A DNA stretch of 64,000 nucleotides from an uncultured Gemmiger sp. (lineage in GTDB: Bacteria > Bacillota > Clostridia > Oscillospirales > Ruminococcaceae): contig CALXHQ010000003.1 of the NCBI GenBank assembly GCA_944388145.1, forward strand, positions 178,143 through 242,142. Direction: 5' to 3'. Made by a program: the position numbers and the translations under genes. Below, piece after piece: positions 26,550 to 35,538 of this stretch. The stretch's first letter is position 1; every line of letters starts with the position of its first letter. Under the pieces are notes generated by a model that saw only the letters and a list, made by a program, of their open reading frames with translations, searched no databases and had not been told where the DNA came from.

Positions 26550-27920
26550 CTAAGACCGCAGGTTGCCCAGGGTGATGAGCCATTTCCAGGCATCGGTCAG
26601 TCCATCCAATAGCGTCTGCCAGAAGCCGCCCCCGCCGGATGCCTCAGATTCGCGCGGGGCGGCGCTCTCGGGCGTGGCCGTTTCGGGGATGGCAGCAGCA
26701 GTTTCCGGCGTGGCGGCAGTGGATTCCGGGGTGGCAGCTTCCGGGGTGGCCGCTTCCGGGGTGGCGGCAGCAGTTTCCGGCGTTGCACCGGTCGTTTCCG
26801 GCGTGGCGGCAGCAGTTTCCGGGGTGGAAGCGCTTTCCGGGGTGGCGCTCTCCGGCGTGGCCGTTTCGGGGGTGGCCGCTTCCGGGGTGGCGGCAGCAGT
26901 TTCCGGCGTTGCACCGGCCGTTTCCGGCGTGGAGGCAGCGGTTTCCGGCGTGGAGGCAGCGCTTTCCGGGGTGGCGCTCTCCGGCGTAGCCGTTTCGGGG
27001 GTGGCCGCTTCCGGGGTGGCAGCAGCGGATTCCGGGGTGGCGACAGAAGTTTCCGTCTCAGTACCGTCCGTTTCCGGCGTGGAGGCAGGCTGAACCGTCA
27101 CCGTACAGGCAGCGGTCAGGCCGTCGGCGCCGGCGGTAATGGTTGCCTGCCCGGGGGCCAGGGCAGTCACCACACCGCCGTCCACCCTGGCCACCGCCGG
27201 ATCGCTGGACTGCCACTCCACCGGGGCTGCGGCCTCCGGGTTGACGGCAGCGGCCAGGGTCAGGCGCTCACCGACGGTCAGCCGGGCATCCGGGCGGGAG
27301 AGCTGGACTTCAGTCACCGGGCTGCCCACCGTCACCGTGCAGACAGCGGTCAGCGTGCTGCCGGGCAGCGCGGCGGTGATGCGGGTGCTGCCCTCGGCCA
27401 GGGCGGTCACGTTGCCGCCGGCATCCACCGCCGCCACCGCCGGGTTCTCCACAGTGTAGATCAGGTCGGCGGTATCGGCGTTCTGCACCGCCGGGTCCAG
27501 GCTGGCGGTTTCTCCGGGCTGCAGGGCAAGCTGCGGCGTCACGGTCAGGCCGGCGGCCGGCTGCAGCACCTGCACTGCCACCTGGGCGGTATAGCCCAGC
27601 GCGCTGCACTGAATGGTGACGGTGGTCTGCCCAGGCGCCACCGCGGTGAGGATGCCGGTCTGGTCCACTGTCACCACTGTCTCATCGCCGCTGCTGCACT
27701 CCACCGTCACGCCCTGGGCCTGGGCGATGGCGCAGGCGGCCAGCGCGGTCTCAGGGTCGGGGTTCCCCGCAATCTCCACTGCCGAGGCCAGCGGGAACTG
27801 CTGGCCGGCAAACAGGTCCACCCGCTGGGGCAGGGTGACATCCCCGGCGCTGCATCCGCACAGCGCCAGCAGACAGGCAATCAAAAGCGAAAAAAGGCAT
27901 ATCTTGTGGATTTTAGTCAT
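26550..27920 (-). CDS. Ig-like (Big_2) lipoprotein with TPE-repeat tail
   Basis: A 456-residue secreted lipoprotein. The signal peptide CLFSLLIACLLALCGC ends in a lipobox-like LCGC (Cys about residue 19-21). Two or three bacterial Ig-like (Big_2) domains follow, recognisable by GTVTALAPGQTTVTI-type strands (ILTAVAPGQTTVTIQC; NVTALAEGSTRITA; VVTALAPGQATITA). Residues about 285-425 are a low-complexity tract built on TPE[ST]A and TPEAA units. The C-terminus GFWQTLLDGLTDAWKWLI is hydrophobic and may touch the envelope. GGAGGG precedes the start at 27920. Likely surface adhesin or wall-spanning stalk; ligand unknown. Confidence 0.8.
   Translation of the reverse strand: MTKIHKICLFSLLIACLLALCGCSAGDVTLPQRVDLFAGQQFPLASAVEIAGNPDPETALAACAIAQAQGVTVECSSGDETVVTVDQTGILTAVAPGQTTVTIQCSALGYTAQVAVQVLQPAAGLTVTPQLALQPGETASLDPAVQNADTADLIYTVENPAVAAVDAGGNVTALAEGSTRITAALPGSTLTAVCTVTVGSPVTEVQLSRPDARLTVGERLTLAAAVNPEAAAPVEWQSSDPAVARVDGGVVTALAPGQATITAGADGLTAACTVTVQPASTPETDGTETETSVATPESAAATPEAATPETATPESATPESAASTPETAASTPETAGATPETAAATPEAATPETATPESATPESASTPETAAATPETTGATPETAAATPEAATPEAATPESTAATPETAAAIPETATPESAAPRESEASGGGGFWQTLLDGLTDAWKWLITLGNLRS
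26640..27060. repeat. coding tandem repeat (TPE hexapeptide units with higher-order duplication)
   Basis: About 420 bases of near-repeats within the Ig-like lipoprotein gene. The basic unit encodes ATPE[ST]A/ATPEAA; a larger block of roughly 110-120 bases recurs near 26720-26830, 26840-26960 and 26970-27040 with few changes. Such tracts change length by slippage or recombination. Confidence 0.85.
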
Positions 27921-28076
27921 GGCAACCACCCTCCGTTGTGTTTTTGTATCAATTTTCATGCGGTACATCGCACTTTTTTGTACACTTCTCTGATGTTACC
28001 ATAGCATGCTGTCCCCCATTTTGCAAGGGCGGCCGGCTAAAATTTACATTCCGGGCGTGTCAGGTTTTGCCGCAGG

Positions 28077-28105
28077 TTGACAAACGGCGCAAAGGCCGGT
28101 ACACT
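28077..28105 (+). promoter_or_regulatory. sigma-A promoter for gltX
   Basis: Perfect TTGACA (28077-28082), 17-base spacer, TACACT (28100-28105), 51 bases before the gltX start. Confidence 0.75.
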
Positions 28106-28155
28106 CAATGGGAGAAACCGCACCCACCATCCGCACCAAAAGGAGCGTTATTATA

Positions 28156-29604
28156 ATGGAAAAGACCGTCCGCACCCGATTTGCCCCCTCCCCCACCGGC
28201 TACATGCATGTGGGCAACCTGCGCACTGCGCTGTACACCTACCTGCAGGCCAAACATTCCGGCGGGACCTTCATTCTGCGCATAGAGGATACCGACCAGG
28301 GCCGCTATGTGGAGGGCGCCACCGATGTGATCTATGATACGCTGCGCGCCACCGGCCTGAACTGGGACGAGGGCCCTGACATCGGCGGCCCGGTGGGTCC
28401 CTATATCCAGAGCCAGCGCATGGGCATCTTCCGCCAGTACGCCGAGCAGCTGGTGGCCGAGGGCAAGGCCTACTACTGCTTCTGCGACGCCCAGCGGCTG
28501 GAGGAGCTGCACGCCGCCCAAAAAGCCGCCGGCGAGGTGAGCCACTACGACGGTCACTGCCGCGACCTGTCCCCCGAAGAAGTCAAGGCCAAGCTGGACG
28601 CCGGCGTGCCCTACGTTATCCGGCAGAAAATCCCCCGCGAGGGCGTGACCGCCTTCGACGACCTGGTCTACGGCCACATTGAGGTGGAAAACGCCGAGCT
28701 GGACGACCAGATTCTGCTGAAATCCGATGGTATGCCCACCTACAACTTTGCCAACGTGGTGGACGACCATCTGATGGGCATCACCCATGTCATCCGCGGC
28801 AGCGAGTACCTGTCCAGCACCCCCAAGTACAACCTTTTGTACCAGGCTTTCGGGTGGGAGATCCCCGCCTACATCCACTGCCCGCCGGTGATGAAGGACG
28901 CCCAGAACAAGCTGTCCAAGCGCAATGGCGACGCCAGCTACCAGGACCTGGTGGCCAAGGGCTACCTGCCCGCCGCAGTGCTGAACTATCTGCTGCTGCT
29001 GGGCTGGGCGCCGGAGGGCGAACAGGAGATCTTCTCGCTGGAGGAGATGGTCAAAATCTGGGACCCCGCCCGCGTGTCCAAGTCCCCCGCCATCTTTGAC
29101 CCCCTCAAGCTGCGGGCCATCAACGCGGCGTACATCCGCGCCCTGCCGGCGGCAGAGTTCCGCCGCCTGGCCGATCCCTTCATCGACCGGGCCGTGCATG
29201 TGGACATTGACCGGGATCTTTTGTGCCAGAACCTTCAGCCCCGCTGCGAGGTGCTGGAGGACATCCCGCCCCAGCTGGACTTTTTCGACGCGGTGCAGCC
29301 CTACGACATTGAGCTTTACCGCAACAAAAAGCAGAAGACCACCCCGGAATCTGCCAAAGAGGCACTGTCGGCCCTGCTGCCGCTGCTGGAAAACCAGTCC
29401 GACTGGAACCGGGACGCCATCTTTGCCGCCTGCCGTGACAAGGCCGCCGAGCTGGGCGTGAAAAACGGCTGGCTGCTGTACCCGCTGGGCATCGCGCTGT
29501 CCGGCAAGAGCCGCACCCCCGGCGGCGGCACCGACCTGGCCGCCATGCTGGGCCGCGGGGAAACCCTCAAGCGGCTGAACGCCGCCCTGGCGCAGCTGGG
29601 ATAA
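28156..29604 (+). CDS. gltX: glutamate--tRNA ligase
   Basis: Charges tRNA-Glu (and, in organisms using the amidotransferase route, tRNA-Gln) with glutamate. The 482-residue class I synthetase has the HIGH-equivalent YMHVGNLRTAL (near residue 19), RIEDTDQGRYV, and the KMSKS-equivalent NKLSKRNGD (near 255), with a C-terminal helical anticodon-binding domain. AAAAGGAG precedes the ATG. No T-box is visible in the short leader. Confidence 0.97.
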   Translation: MEKTVRTRFAPSPTGYMHVGNLRTALYTYLQAKHSGGTFILRIEDTDQGRYVEGATDVIYDTLRATGLNWDEGPDIGGPVGPYIQSQRMGIFRQYAEQLVAEGKAYYCFCDAQRLEELHAAQKAAGEVSHYDGHCRDLSPEEVKAKLDAGVPYVIRQKIPREGVTAFDDLVYGHIEVENAELDDQILLKSDGMPTYNFANVVDDHLMGITHVIRGSEYLSSTPKYNLLYQAFGWEIPAYIHCPPVMKDAQNKLSKRNGDASYQDLVAKGYLPAAVLNYLLLLGWAPEGEQEIFSLEEMVKIWDPARVSKSPAIFDPLKLRAINAAYIRALPAAEFRRLADPFIDRAVHVDIDRDLLCQNLQPRCEVLEDIPPQLDFFDAVQPYDIELYRNKKQKTTPESAKEALSALLPLLENQSDWNRDAIFAACRDKAAELGVKNGWLLYPLGIALSGKSRTPGGGTDLAAMLGRGETLKRLNAALAQLG

Positions 29605-29634
29605 CACAATCCGCACCGAAACGGAGTTTTTGCC

Positions 29635-30192
29635 ATGGCAAAACAGCAGGCAGCCTGGGAGAACGCAGGCTTTGTGCTGCGCAGCGCCCGCCGCGGGGAC
29701 GCCGAGGCCTATTACCGGCAGAACTACTGCCCCCTGGACCCGGAGGTTGCCCGCCTGACCGGCTGCAAGAGGGAATTTTCCCACGATGAGGTGACGGGCT
29801 TTTTTCTGGCCTGCCTGGAGGACGAGAGCCGTTACGATTTCTTGATTTTGGACCCGGCGGGCAACATCATCGGCGAGAGCGTGCTGAACGAGATCGACCC
29901 GGTGCTGCGCAGCGCCAATTTCCGCATCGCCCTCTTCCACAGCGAAGCCTGCGGCCGGGGCATCGGCAGCTGGGTCATCCGCCAGACCTGCGGGTTCGGC
30001 TTTGACACGCTGGGCCTGCATCGGATCAGTCTGGATGTGTTCGCCTTCAACCGCCGCGCCCTGCGGGCCTACCAGAAGGCCGGCTTCCGGCAGGAGGGCG
30101 TGCTGCGGGACGCGGCGCTGGACAACGGCCGCTATGCCGACGATATCCTGATGGCCATGCTGGAGCAGGACTGGCACGCCCTGCGGGCCTGA
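29635..30192 (+). CDS. GNAT-family acetyltransferase (RimJ/RimL-like)
   Basis: A 185-residue acetyltransferase. The acetyl-CoA loop is SEACGRGIGSWVIRQ (near residue 105), followed by LGLHRISLDVFAFNRRALRAYQKAGF, the characteristic RimJ/RimL-type C-terminal motif. It follows gltX by 30 bases with GGAG before the ATG, so it is probably in the same operon. Substrate unknown. Confidence 0.85.
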   Translation: MAKQQAAWENAGFVLRSARRGDAEAYYRQNYCPLDPEVARLTGCKREFSHDEVTGFFLACLEDESRYDFLILDPAGNIIGESVLNEIDPVLRSANFRIALFHSEACGRGIGSWVIRQTCGFGFDTLGLHRISLDVFAFNRRALRAYQKAGFRQEGVLRDAALDNGRYADDILMAMLEQDWHALRA

Positions 30193-30684
30193 CCGCTCGC
30201 AGCAGGACACAGCAAAATACGACAGAACCCGGCAGGGGAAAGTACATTCGCTTTCCCCTGCCGGGTTTTGCTGTATCGGGGCGGCGTGTCGAACCAAGCG
30301 CGGGTGCTTGCCGCGGCCTGTTTGTGTCGGGGCGGCGGGGTTTGCGCTGCGAAGATCCGTGTTTTTTGTGCTACGGCGGGGTTTGCTGCGGCGAAACGCC
30401 AAAATGCCGCAAAGCGCCGGGTTTGCAGGCGGAGAACGGGGATTTGCGGGCAGGACCGGCGGGCGGCGGCAAATGGTATGGCAAGTTGGCAGAAATTCCC
30501 GCTCCTGCGCCGGTTTGGGGCTGTTTTGCCGGGGTTTGGCACTTCCCCGCCCTGCGGCAAAAAACGCGGGGCGGAGGGACCTATACTCGTGGATGCAGCG
30601 CCCCGGCCGATCCGGGGCGGGCACGCCCGGGCAGGCCCCGCCCCGGCATGCCGCTTCCACGGGGCCGCCGAGGAGGAATCCGCC
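30193..30684. other. intergenic region upstream of spoIIE
   Basis: After the terminator at 30226-30269 come about 415 bases without a supported gene. The stretch is rich in CGGGG/GGTTTGC runs. A perfect TGTCGAA (30287-30293), matching the Spo0A box, and a TATACT (30582-30587) are the only regulatory-looking signals; both are tentative. Confidence 0.4.
30226..30269 (+). terminator. intrinsic terminator after gltX-GNAT
   Basis: A perfect 15-bp stem (30228-30242 with 30251-30265), eight-base loop, then TTTT. Confidence 0.9.
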
Positions 30685-32997
30685 ATGCCAAACACTGTCA
30701 AAGAAACCGTCCGACGCGCATCCGCTGCGCCGCCCAAACCCACACCGCCCCATGCTGCTCCGCAGCCGCCCCGGCTGTGCCTGCCCCCCGCCGGGGTGCG
30801 AACCTCGGCGCTGGTGTGGCAGCTTGCCGCCGGCTGCGCCGGCATTTTGTTGGGCGCCGGGCAGGTCTACGGCGGGGCGGCGCCCTTTGGGCTGGCGCTG
30901 GTCATCGGCTGCCCGGCCGGGTATCTGCTGGCCGCTGCACTGGGGGCTGCGGTGGGCGGCCTGGCTTTTTTGCCGCTGGTCCAGGCTGTGCCGCTGGCCG
31001 CTGCGGTACTGGCGGTGCTGGTCTGCCGCCGCCTGCGCCCGGGGAGCCGCCGGTTTGCCGCCGGGGCCGGCTGCGCCGCCCTGCTGCTGGCCGCCGCCGG
31101 GCTGACCCTGCCTGCCCTGCCCACCCTGGCCCAAAGTGCACAGCTGGCCTGCACTGCACTGCTGGGCGTGGGGTTTGGCCAGGCGATACATACCCTGCCC
31201 CCGGACAAGCCCCGGGGGGTCTGCCTGTGGCTGGCGCTGCTGGCCGCCTGCGCCCAGCGGCTGGCGCTGCCCTGGTTTGCCCCGGGCCTGGCGCTGTTTG
31301 CGCTGGTCGGCCTGTGCGCTGCCTTTGCCGCCAGCCTGGAGCAGAGCGCTGTGCTGGCAGTGGCGCTGGCCGCCGCAGTGACCGCCGCCAGCCCCGGCTT
31401 GAGTTTTGCCGCCCTGGCGGTGGCGCTGGGCACACTGGGAGCCGCGGCGCTGTTTCCGGGGGAACGGTGGCGCTGCGCCGGGGTGTTTGCCGCCGGTTGC
31501 GGGCTGGGTGCGCTGGCCAGTCCCGGCCCGGCCGGCGTGCTGACGCTGGGCACCGCCGCCGGTTGCGGGCTTTTGCTGTACCTGCTGCTGCCGCCCCGCA
31601 AATTGCAGGCGCTGTTCCCCCAGCCGGCGCCGCCTGCCGCCGCCCAAAGCCTGACCGGCGCGGCGCGGCGGCTGGCCACCATTGCCGACACACTGTCCGA
31701 CATTGCCGCCACCGTCAACGCCGTGTGTGAGCGCCAGGCCCCGCCCAGGGGCGAGAGCTTTGACTTTGTGGTGGAGTACGCCGCCCGGCAGGTCTGCCAG
31801 AACTGCCCCCGCCGCAGCCGCTGCTGGGTCAAGGGCTATTCCTGCGCCATGGACGGGCTGTACCAGTTCAAACCGGTGCTGGAGCAGACCGGCCATGCCG
31901 ACCTGGAACATTTTCCCGGCCAGCTCAGCGTCTGCGAGCATCCCGCCGACCTGGTACAGGCGGTGAACCACGGCTACCGGCTGTGGGTCAGCCGGCGCCA
32001 GACCCGCGCCCGGGCCAACACGCTGCGCGCCGCCCTGACAGAACAGTACGGCGCCATGGCCGCAGCGCTGGCCCAGCTGAGCGCCCGCCTTGGCCAGGCC
32101 GGCCTGCCGGACCCTCGCCGGGAGCAGCGGGTGGCCCAGCTGTTTGCTTCCATCGGGCTGGAAACACTGGAGTGCAGTGTCAGCGCCGATGTGACCGGGC
32201 ATATCACCGCGGCTGTCACGGTGGCGCGCACCGCCTTTGCCGATGACGAGCTGGAGGAGCTGACCGCCGAGATGAGCCGCATCTGCCGCCGGGACTTTGC
32301 CCTGCCGGAGGTCGCCCACTGCCGTACCGTGACCATGCTGACCTTTACCGAGCGGCCGCTGTTCGACGTGGCGTTCGGCGCAGCCAGCCGCCCCGTACAG
32401 GAGGTGAGCGGCGACGCCTGCGACCAGTTCTGTGACAGCTGCGGACGCGCCCAGATGCTGCTGTGCGACGGCATGGGCACCGGGCGCCCCGCCGCGGTGG
32501 ACGGCCAGCTGGCCGCCCGTTTGACCGGGCAGCTGCTGCGGGCCGGCTTTGCCGCCGAGAGCGCCGCCCGCCTGGTGAACGTGGCCATGGGCCTGAAAAA
32601 CGGCGACCAGGAATCCGGCGCCACGCTGGACCTGCTGACCATCGACCTGTTCACCGGGCGGGCCGGACTGTTCAAGGCGGGGGCGGCGCCCAGCTTTCTG
32701 GTACGGAACGGCGAGCCCCGCATGATGGAAGGCGCCAGCCTGCCCATGGGCATTCTGGACGCGGTGGTGGGGCGCTCCACCAGCTTTACGCTGGAGGACG
32801 GTGACCTGCTGGTGCTGGTGTCCGACGGGGTGTTGTGCGACGGCAGCGCCTGGATTTTGCAGCAGCTGCAGCTTTCGGCCCGGCTGGGGCACACCCCCGC
32901 CCAGCTGGCCAACACGCTGGCAGATTCCGCCCTGCGCCGGTCCGGCCAGCGGCAGGATGACATCACCGTGGCGGTGGCGCGCATCACCCGCCGGTGA
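30685..32997 (+). CDS. spoIIE: stage II sporulation protein E (SpoIIE) phosphatase
   Basis: PP2C-type phosphatase that dephosphorylates SpoIIAA and so turns on sigma-F in the forespore; also binds FtsZ at the polar septum. The 770-residue product (B. subtilis about 827) has a cytoplasmic Pro-rich start, about ten transmembrane helices (residues 45-300), a regulatory region with a Cys cluster (QVCQNCPRRSRCWVKGY) and a C-terminal PP2C domain from about 540. Metal-binding Asps are seen in LLCDGMGTGRPA (near 594), VSDGVLCDG and QDDITVAV. AGGAGGAA precedes the ATG at 30685; the open frame upstream of it has no such site. Very GC-rich codons. Confidence 0.93.
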   Translation: MPNTVKETVRRASAAPPKPTPPHAAPQPPRLCLPPAGVRTSALVWQLAAGCAGILLGAGQVYGGAAPFGLALVIGCPAGYLLAAALGAAVGGLAFLPLVQAVPLAAAVLAVLVCRRLRPGSRRFAAGAGCAALLLAAAGLTLPALPTLAQSAQLACTALLGVGFGQAIHTLPPDKPRGVCLWLALLAACAQRLALPWFAPGLALFALVGLCAAFAASLEQSAVLAVALAAAVTAASPGLSFAALAVALGTLGAAALFPGERWRCAGVFAAGCGLGALASPGPAGVLTLGTAAGCGLLLYLLLPPRKLQALFPQPAPPAAAQSLTGAARRLATIADTLSDIAATVNAVCERQAPPRGESFDFVVEYAARQVCQNCPRRSRCWVKGYSCAMDGLYQFKPVLEQTGHADLEHFPGQLSVCEHPADLVQAVNHGYRLWVSRRQTRARANTLRAALTEQYGAMAAALAQLSARLGQAGLPDPRREQRVAQLFASIGLETLECSVSADVTGHITAAVTVARTAFADDELEELTAEMSRICRRDFALPEVAHCRTVTMLTFTERPLFDVAFGAASRPVQEVSGDACDQFCDSCGRAQMLLCDGMGTGRPAAVDGQLAARLTGQLLRAGFAAESAARLVNVAMGLKNGDQESGATLDLLTIDLFTGRAGLFKAGAAPSFLVRNGEPRMMEGASLPMGILDAVVGRSTSFTLEDGDLLVLVSDGVLCDGSAWILQQLQLSARLGHTPAQLANTLADSALRRSGQRQDDITVAVARITRR

Positions 32998-33012
32998 ACC
33001 CCTGGTTGTTAC

Positions 33013-33053
33013 AACCGCGCCGCGTTTCGCCATGCGATGCAGCGCGGTTTTTT
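33013..33053 (+). terminator. intrinsic terminator after spoIIE
   Basis: AACCGCGC (33013-33020) pairs with GCGCGGTT (33042-33049), inner short stem, then a run of T residues. Confidence 0.75.
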
Positions 33054-33271
33054 CAATTTTTTGACACTTTGCCCAATCATGTGCACAAAACTTTTACGGA
33101 TTTTGCGCAAAAAACTGTTTAATCCTTGCACAAATTGTGGTAAAGTAGAGATATGCAGGGTGCGCAATGGGACTGATTTGCTCCCAAACGGCGCCGCCCG
33201 GCCAGTAAGTACAACGCCGGAGGGGGAGATCCCGTGTATTCGGCTCCGGCGCGAAAAGAGGTTTGATAACG

Positions 33272-35350
33272 ATGGAATACGCCAGCAAAGACATTCGCAA
33301 TATTCTGGTTGCCGGCCATGCCGGCTGCGGCAAGACCACACTGACCGAGGCGCTGCTCTACGCCACCGGCGCCACCGAGCGCATGGGCCGCGTGGAGGAC
33401 GGCACCACCGTCAGCGACTTTGATCCTGAGGAAGTGCGCCGCAAGGCATCGCTGAATTCCAGCGTTGTCCCCGTGGAATACCAGGGCACCAAATACAACC
33501 TGATCGACGCCCCCGGCCTGTTTGACTTTGAGACCGGTGCCTGTGAGGGCGTTATGGCCGCCGAGAGTGTGCTGATCTGCGTGTCCGGCCGGTCCGGCGT
33601 TACCGTCGGCGCCGAGAAGGCCTACCGCCTGGCTGTCAAAAACAACAAGGCCCGCATGGTCTTTGTCACCAAGATGGACCTGGAAAACGCCGACTACTTC
33701 AAGATCCTGGAGCAGCTCAAGATTGAGTTCGGCCCCACCATCTGCCCCTGTGTTGTGCCCGCCCGCCTGGACGACGGCACTGTGGCCTACATCAACCTGT
33801 TCAGCCAGAAGGCTTTCAAGTACGAGAGCGGCAAGCAGATCCAGATCGACCTGCCCGACATCGGCCACCGGTTCGAGGGCCTGATCCAGGCCATGAACGA
33901 GGCCATCGCAGAGACCGATGAGGCCCTGATGGAAAAATTCTTTGAGGGTGAACCCTTCACCACCGAGGAGATTGTCTCCGGCATGGCCGCCGGCGTGCGC
34001 ACCGGCCAGATCACCCCCGTATTCTGCGGCAGCGCGGTCAACCTGCAGGCGTTGGACATGCTGCTGTACAACATGAAAGAGCTGCTGCCCGCCGCCGGCA
34101 CCGCCACAATGATGGGCGAGGATGCCGAGGGCAACCCGGTGGAGCTGGATTGTGACGAGTCTGCCCCCACCTGCGCCTACGTTTTTAAGACGGTGGCCGA
34201 CCCGTTTGTGGGCAAGCTGAGCTTCGTCAAGGTGATGGGCGGCAAGCTGACCAGCACCTCCAATGTGATCAACAGCCGCACCGGCCAGGTTGAGCGGCTG
34301 GGCAAGATGCTGACCGTCTGCGGCAAAAAGCAGACCGACGCGGCGGCCATCCCCGCCGGCGACATCGGCGCGGTGGCAAAACTGGCCACCGCCAAGACCG
34401 GCGACGCCCTGTGCGATCCCGCCCGCGTGGTCAAGCTGCCGGCCCCCACCTACCCCATCGCCAGCTATCAGATGGCCGTCCGCGTGGCCAAGAAGGGCGA
34501 CGAGGGCAAGGTTTCCGGCGCTTTGACTCGCCTGATGGAGGAGGACCCGGCCATCACCTTCAAGGTAGACCCCGAGACCAAACAGCAGATCATCGGCGGC
34601 TTGGGCACCCAGCACCTGGAAGTGGCGGTTGCCAAGCTGAAAAACAAGTTCGGCGTGGAAGTCACGCTGGAGACTCCGCGCATCCCCTACCGGGAGTCCA
34701 TCCGCAAAAAGTGCAAGGCCCAGGGCCGGCACAAAAAGCAGACCGGCGGCCACGGCCAGTTTGGCGATGTGTGGATTGAGTTCGAGCCCTGGGACTGCGA
34801 GGACCTGGTTTTTGAGGAGAAGGTGTTCGGCGGCAGCGTGCCCAAGAACTACTTCCCCGCCGTCGAGAAGGGCCTGCGCCAGGCGGCCCAGCACGGCGTG
34901 CTGGCCGGCTATCCGGTGGTGGGCATGAAAGCCACCCTGCTGGACGGCAGCTACCACCCGGTGGACTCCAGCGAGATGGCCTTCATCATGGCCGCCAAGC
35001 TGGCCTACAAGGCCGCTGTGCCCGAGGCCGGCCCGGTCCTGCTGGAGCCGGTGGGCGCCCTGAAGGCCCATGTGCCCGCCGACAATACCGGCGACATTAT
35101 GGGTGAGGTCACCAAGCGCCGCGGCCGTGTGCTGGGCATGACCCCCGACGAGGACGGCATGCAAGTGGTGGAGGCCGAGGTGCCCATGGCCGAGATGCAG
35201 GACTTTACCACCTTTCTGCGGCAGCTGACCCAGGGCCGCGGCTGGTTCACTTTCGACTTTGTCCGCTACGAGCAGCTGCCCCAGATGCTGGAATCCAAGG
35301 TCATTGAGCAGGCCAAGGCGCTGGGCAACCTGAGCGATGATGACAACTGA
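33272..35350 (+). CDS. elongation factor G-like translation GTPase (EF-G paralogue)
   Basis: A 692-residue TRAFAC GTPase with the five-domain layout of EF-G. Switch motifs differ from canonical EF-G: the P-loop is GHAGCGKTT (residues 15-23) rather than AHIDAGKTT, G3 is DAPGLFDF instead of DTPGHVDF, and G4 is TKMD. Domain IV-V are complete (GGHGQFGDVWIEFEPW; VPADNTGDIMGEVTKRRGRVLGM). This pattern marks the widespread EF-G-like (EF-G2) branch, whose role is not well defined, rather than the housekeeping translocase. The ATG at 33272 follows AAGAGG by 12 bases. It forms a single-gene unit ended by a terminator. Confidence 0.88.
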   Translation: MEYASKDIRNILVAGHAGCGKTTLTEALLYATGATERMGRVEDGTTVSDFDPEEVRRKASLNSSVVPVEYQGTKYNLIDAPGLFDFETGACEGVMAAESVLICVSGRSGVTVGAEKAYRLAVKNNKARMVFVTKMDLENADYFKILEQLKIEFGPTICPCVVPARLDDGTVAYINLFSQKAFKYESGKQIQIDLPDIGHRFEGLIQAMNEAIAETDEALMEKFFEGEPFTTEEIVSGMAAGVRTGQITPVFCGSAVNLQALDMLLYNMKELLPAAGTATMMGEDAEGNPVELDCDESAPTCAYVFKTVADPFVGKLSFVKVMGGKLTSTSNVINSRTGQVERLGKMLTVCGKKQTDAAAIPAGDIGAVAKLATAKTGDALCDPARVVKLPAPTYPIASYQMAVRVAKKGDEGKVSGALTRLMEEDPAITFKVDPETKQQIIGGLGTQHLEVAVAKLKNKFGVEVTLETPRIPYRESIRKKCKAQGRHKKQTGGHGQFGDVWIEFEPWDCEDLVFEEKVFGGSVPKNYFPAVEKGLRQAAQHGVLAGYPVVGMKATLLDGSYHPVDSSEMAFIMAAKLAYKAAVPEAGPVLLEPVGALKAHVPADNTGDIMGEVTKRRGRVLGMTPDEDGMQVVEAEVPMAEMQDFTTFLRQLTQGRGWFTFDFVRYEQLPQMLESKVIEQAKALGNLSDDDN

Positions 35351-35405
35351 TTTTCCATCCTCCCGCACAGCCATATTCTCCGACCCATAGCAGTACACAG
35401 CATTG

Positions 35406-35435
35406 CCGCCCCGGTTTGCCGCCGGGGCGGTTTTT
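35406..35435 (+). terminator. intrinsic terminator after the EF-G-like gene
   Basis: CCGCCCCGG (35406-35414) pairs with CCGGGGCGG (35422-35430), then five T residues. Confidence 0.9.
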
Positions 35436-35465
35436 GTTCCGCCCGCGCGCCCTCCATACAGGCAC

Positions 35466-35503
35466 AAAAAAGCCGCCGCACCCGGTTTGCAGGGTGCGGC
35501 GGC
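35466..35503 (-). terminator. intrinsic terminator after the GGGtGRT gene
   Basis: A perfect 12-bp stem (35472-35483 with 35492-35503), then six T residues on the minus strand. It faces the EF-G-like terminator. Confidence 0.9.
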
Positions 35504-35538
35504 CTTGTTTAATTTACTTTTGCCAGCTGCGGAAAGGC

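Noticed and set aside
26640-27060. Repeat tract considered as a CRISPR array
   Set aside because: The repeats are in frame, contiguous and lack unique spacers; they encode TPE units.
28105-33033. A 1642-codon open frame on the minus strand
   Set aside because: It is a shadow of gltX, the GNAT gene and spoIIE in GC-rich DNA; the sense-strand genes have clear motifs and ribosome binding sites.
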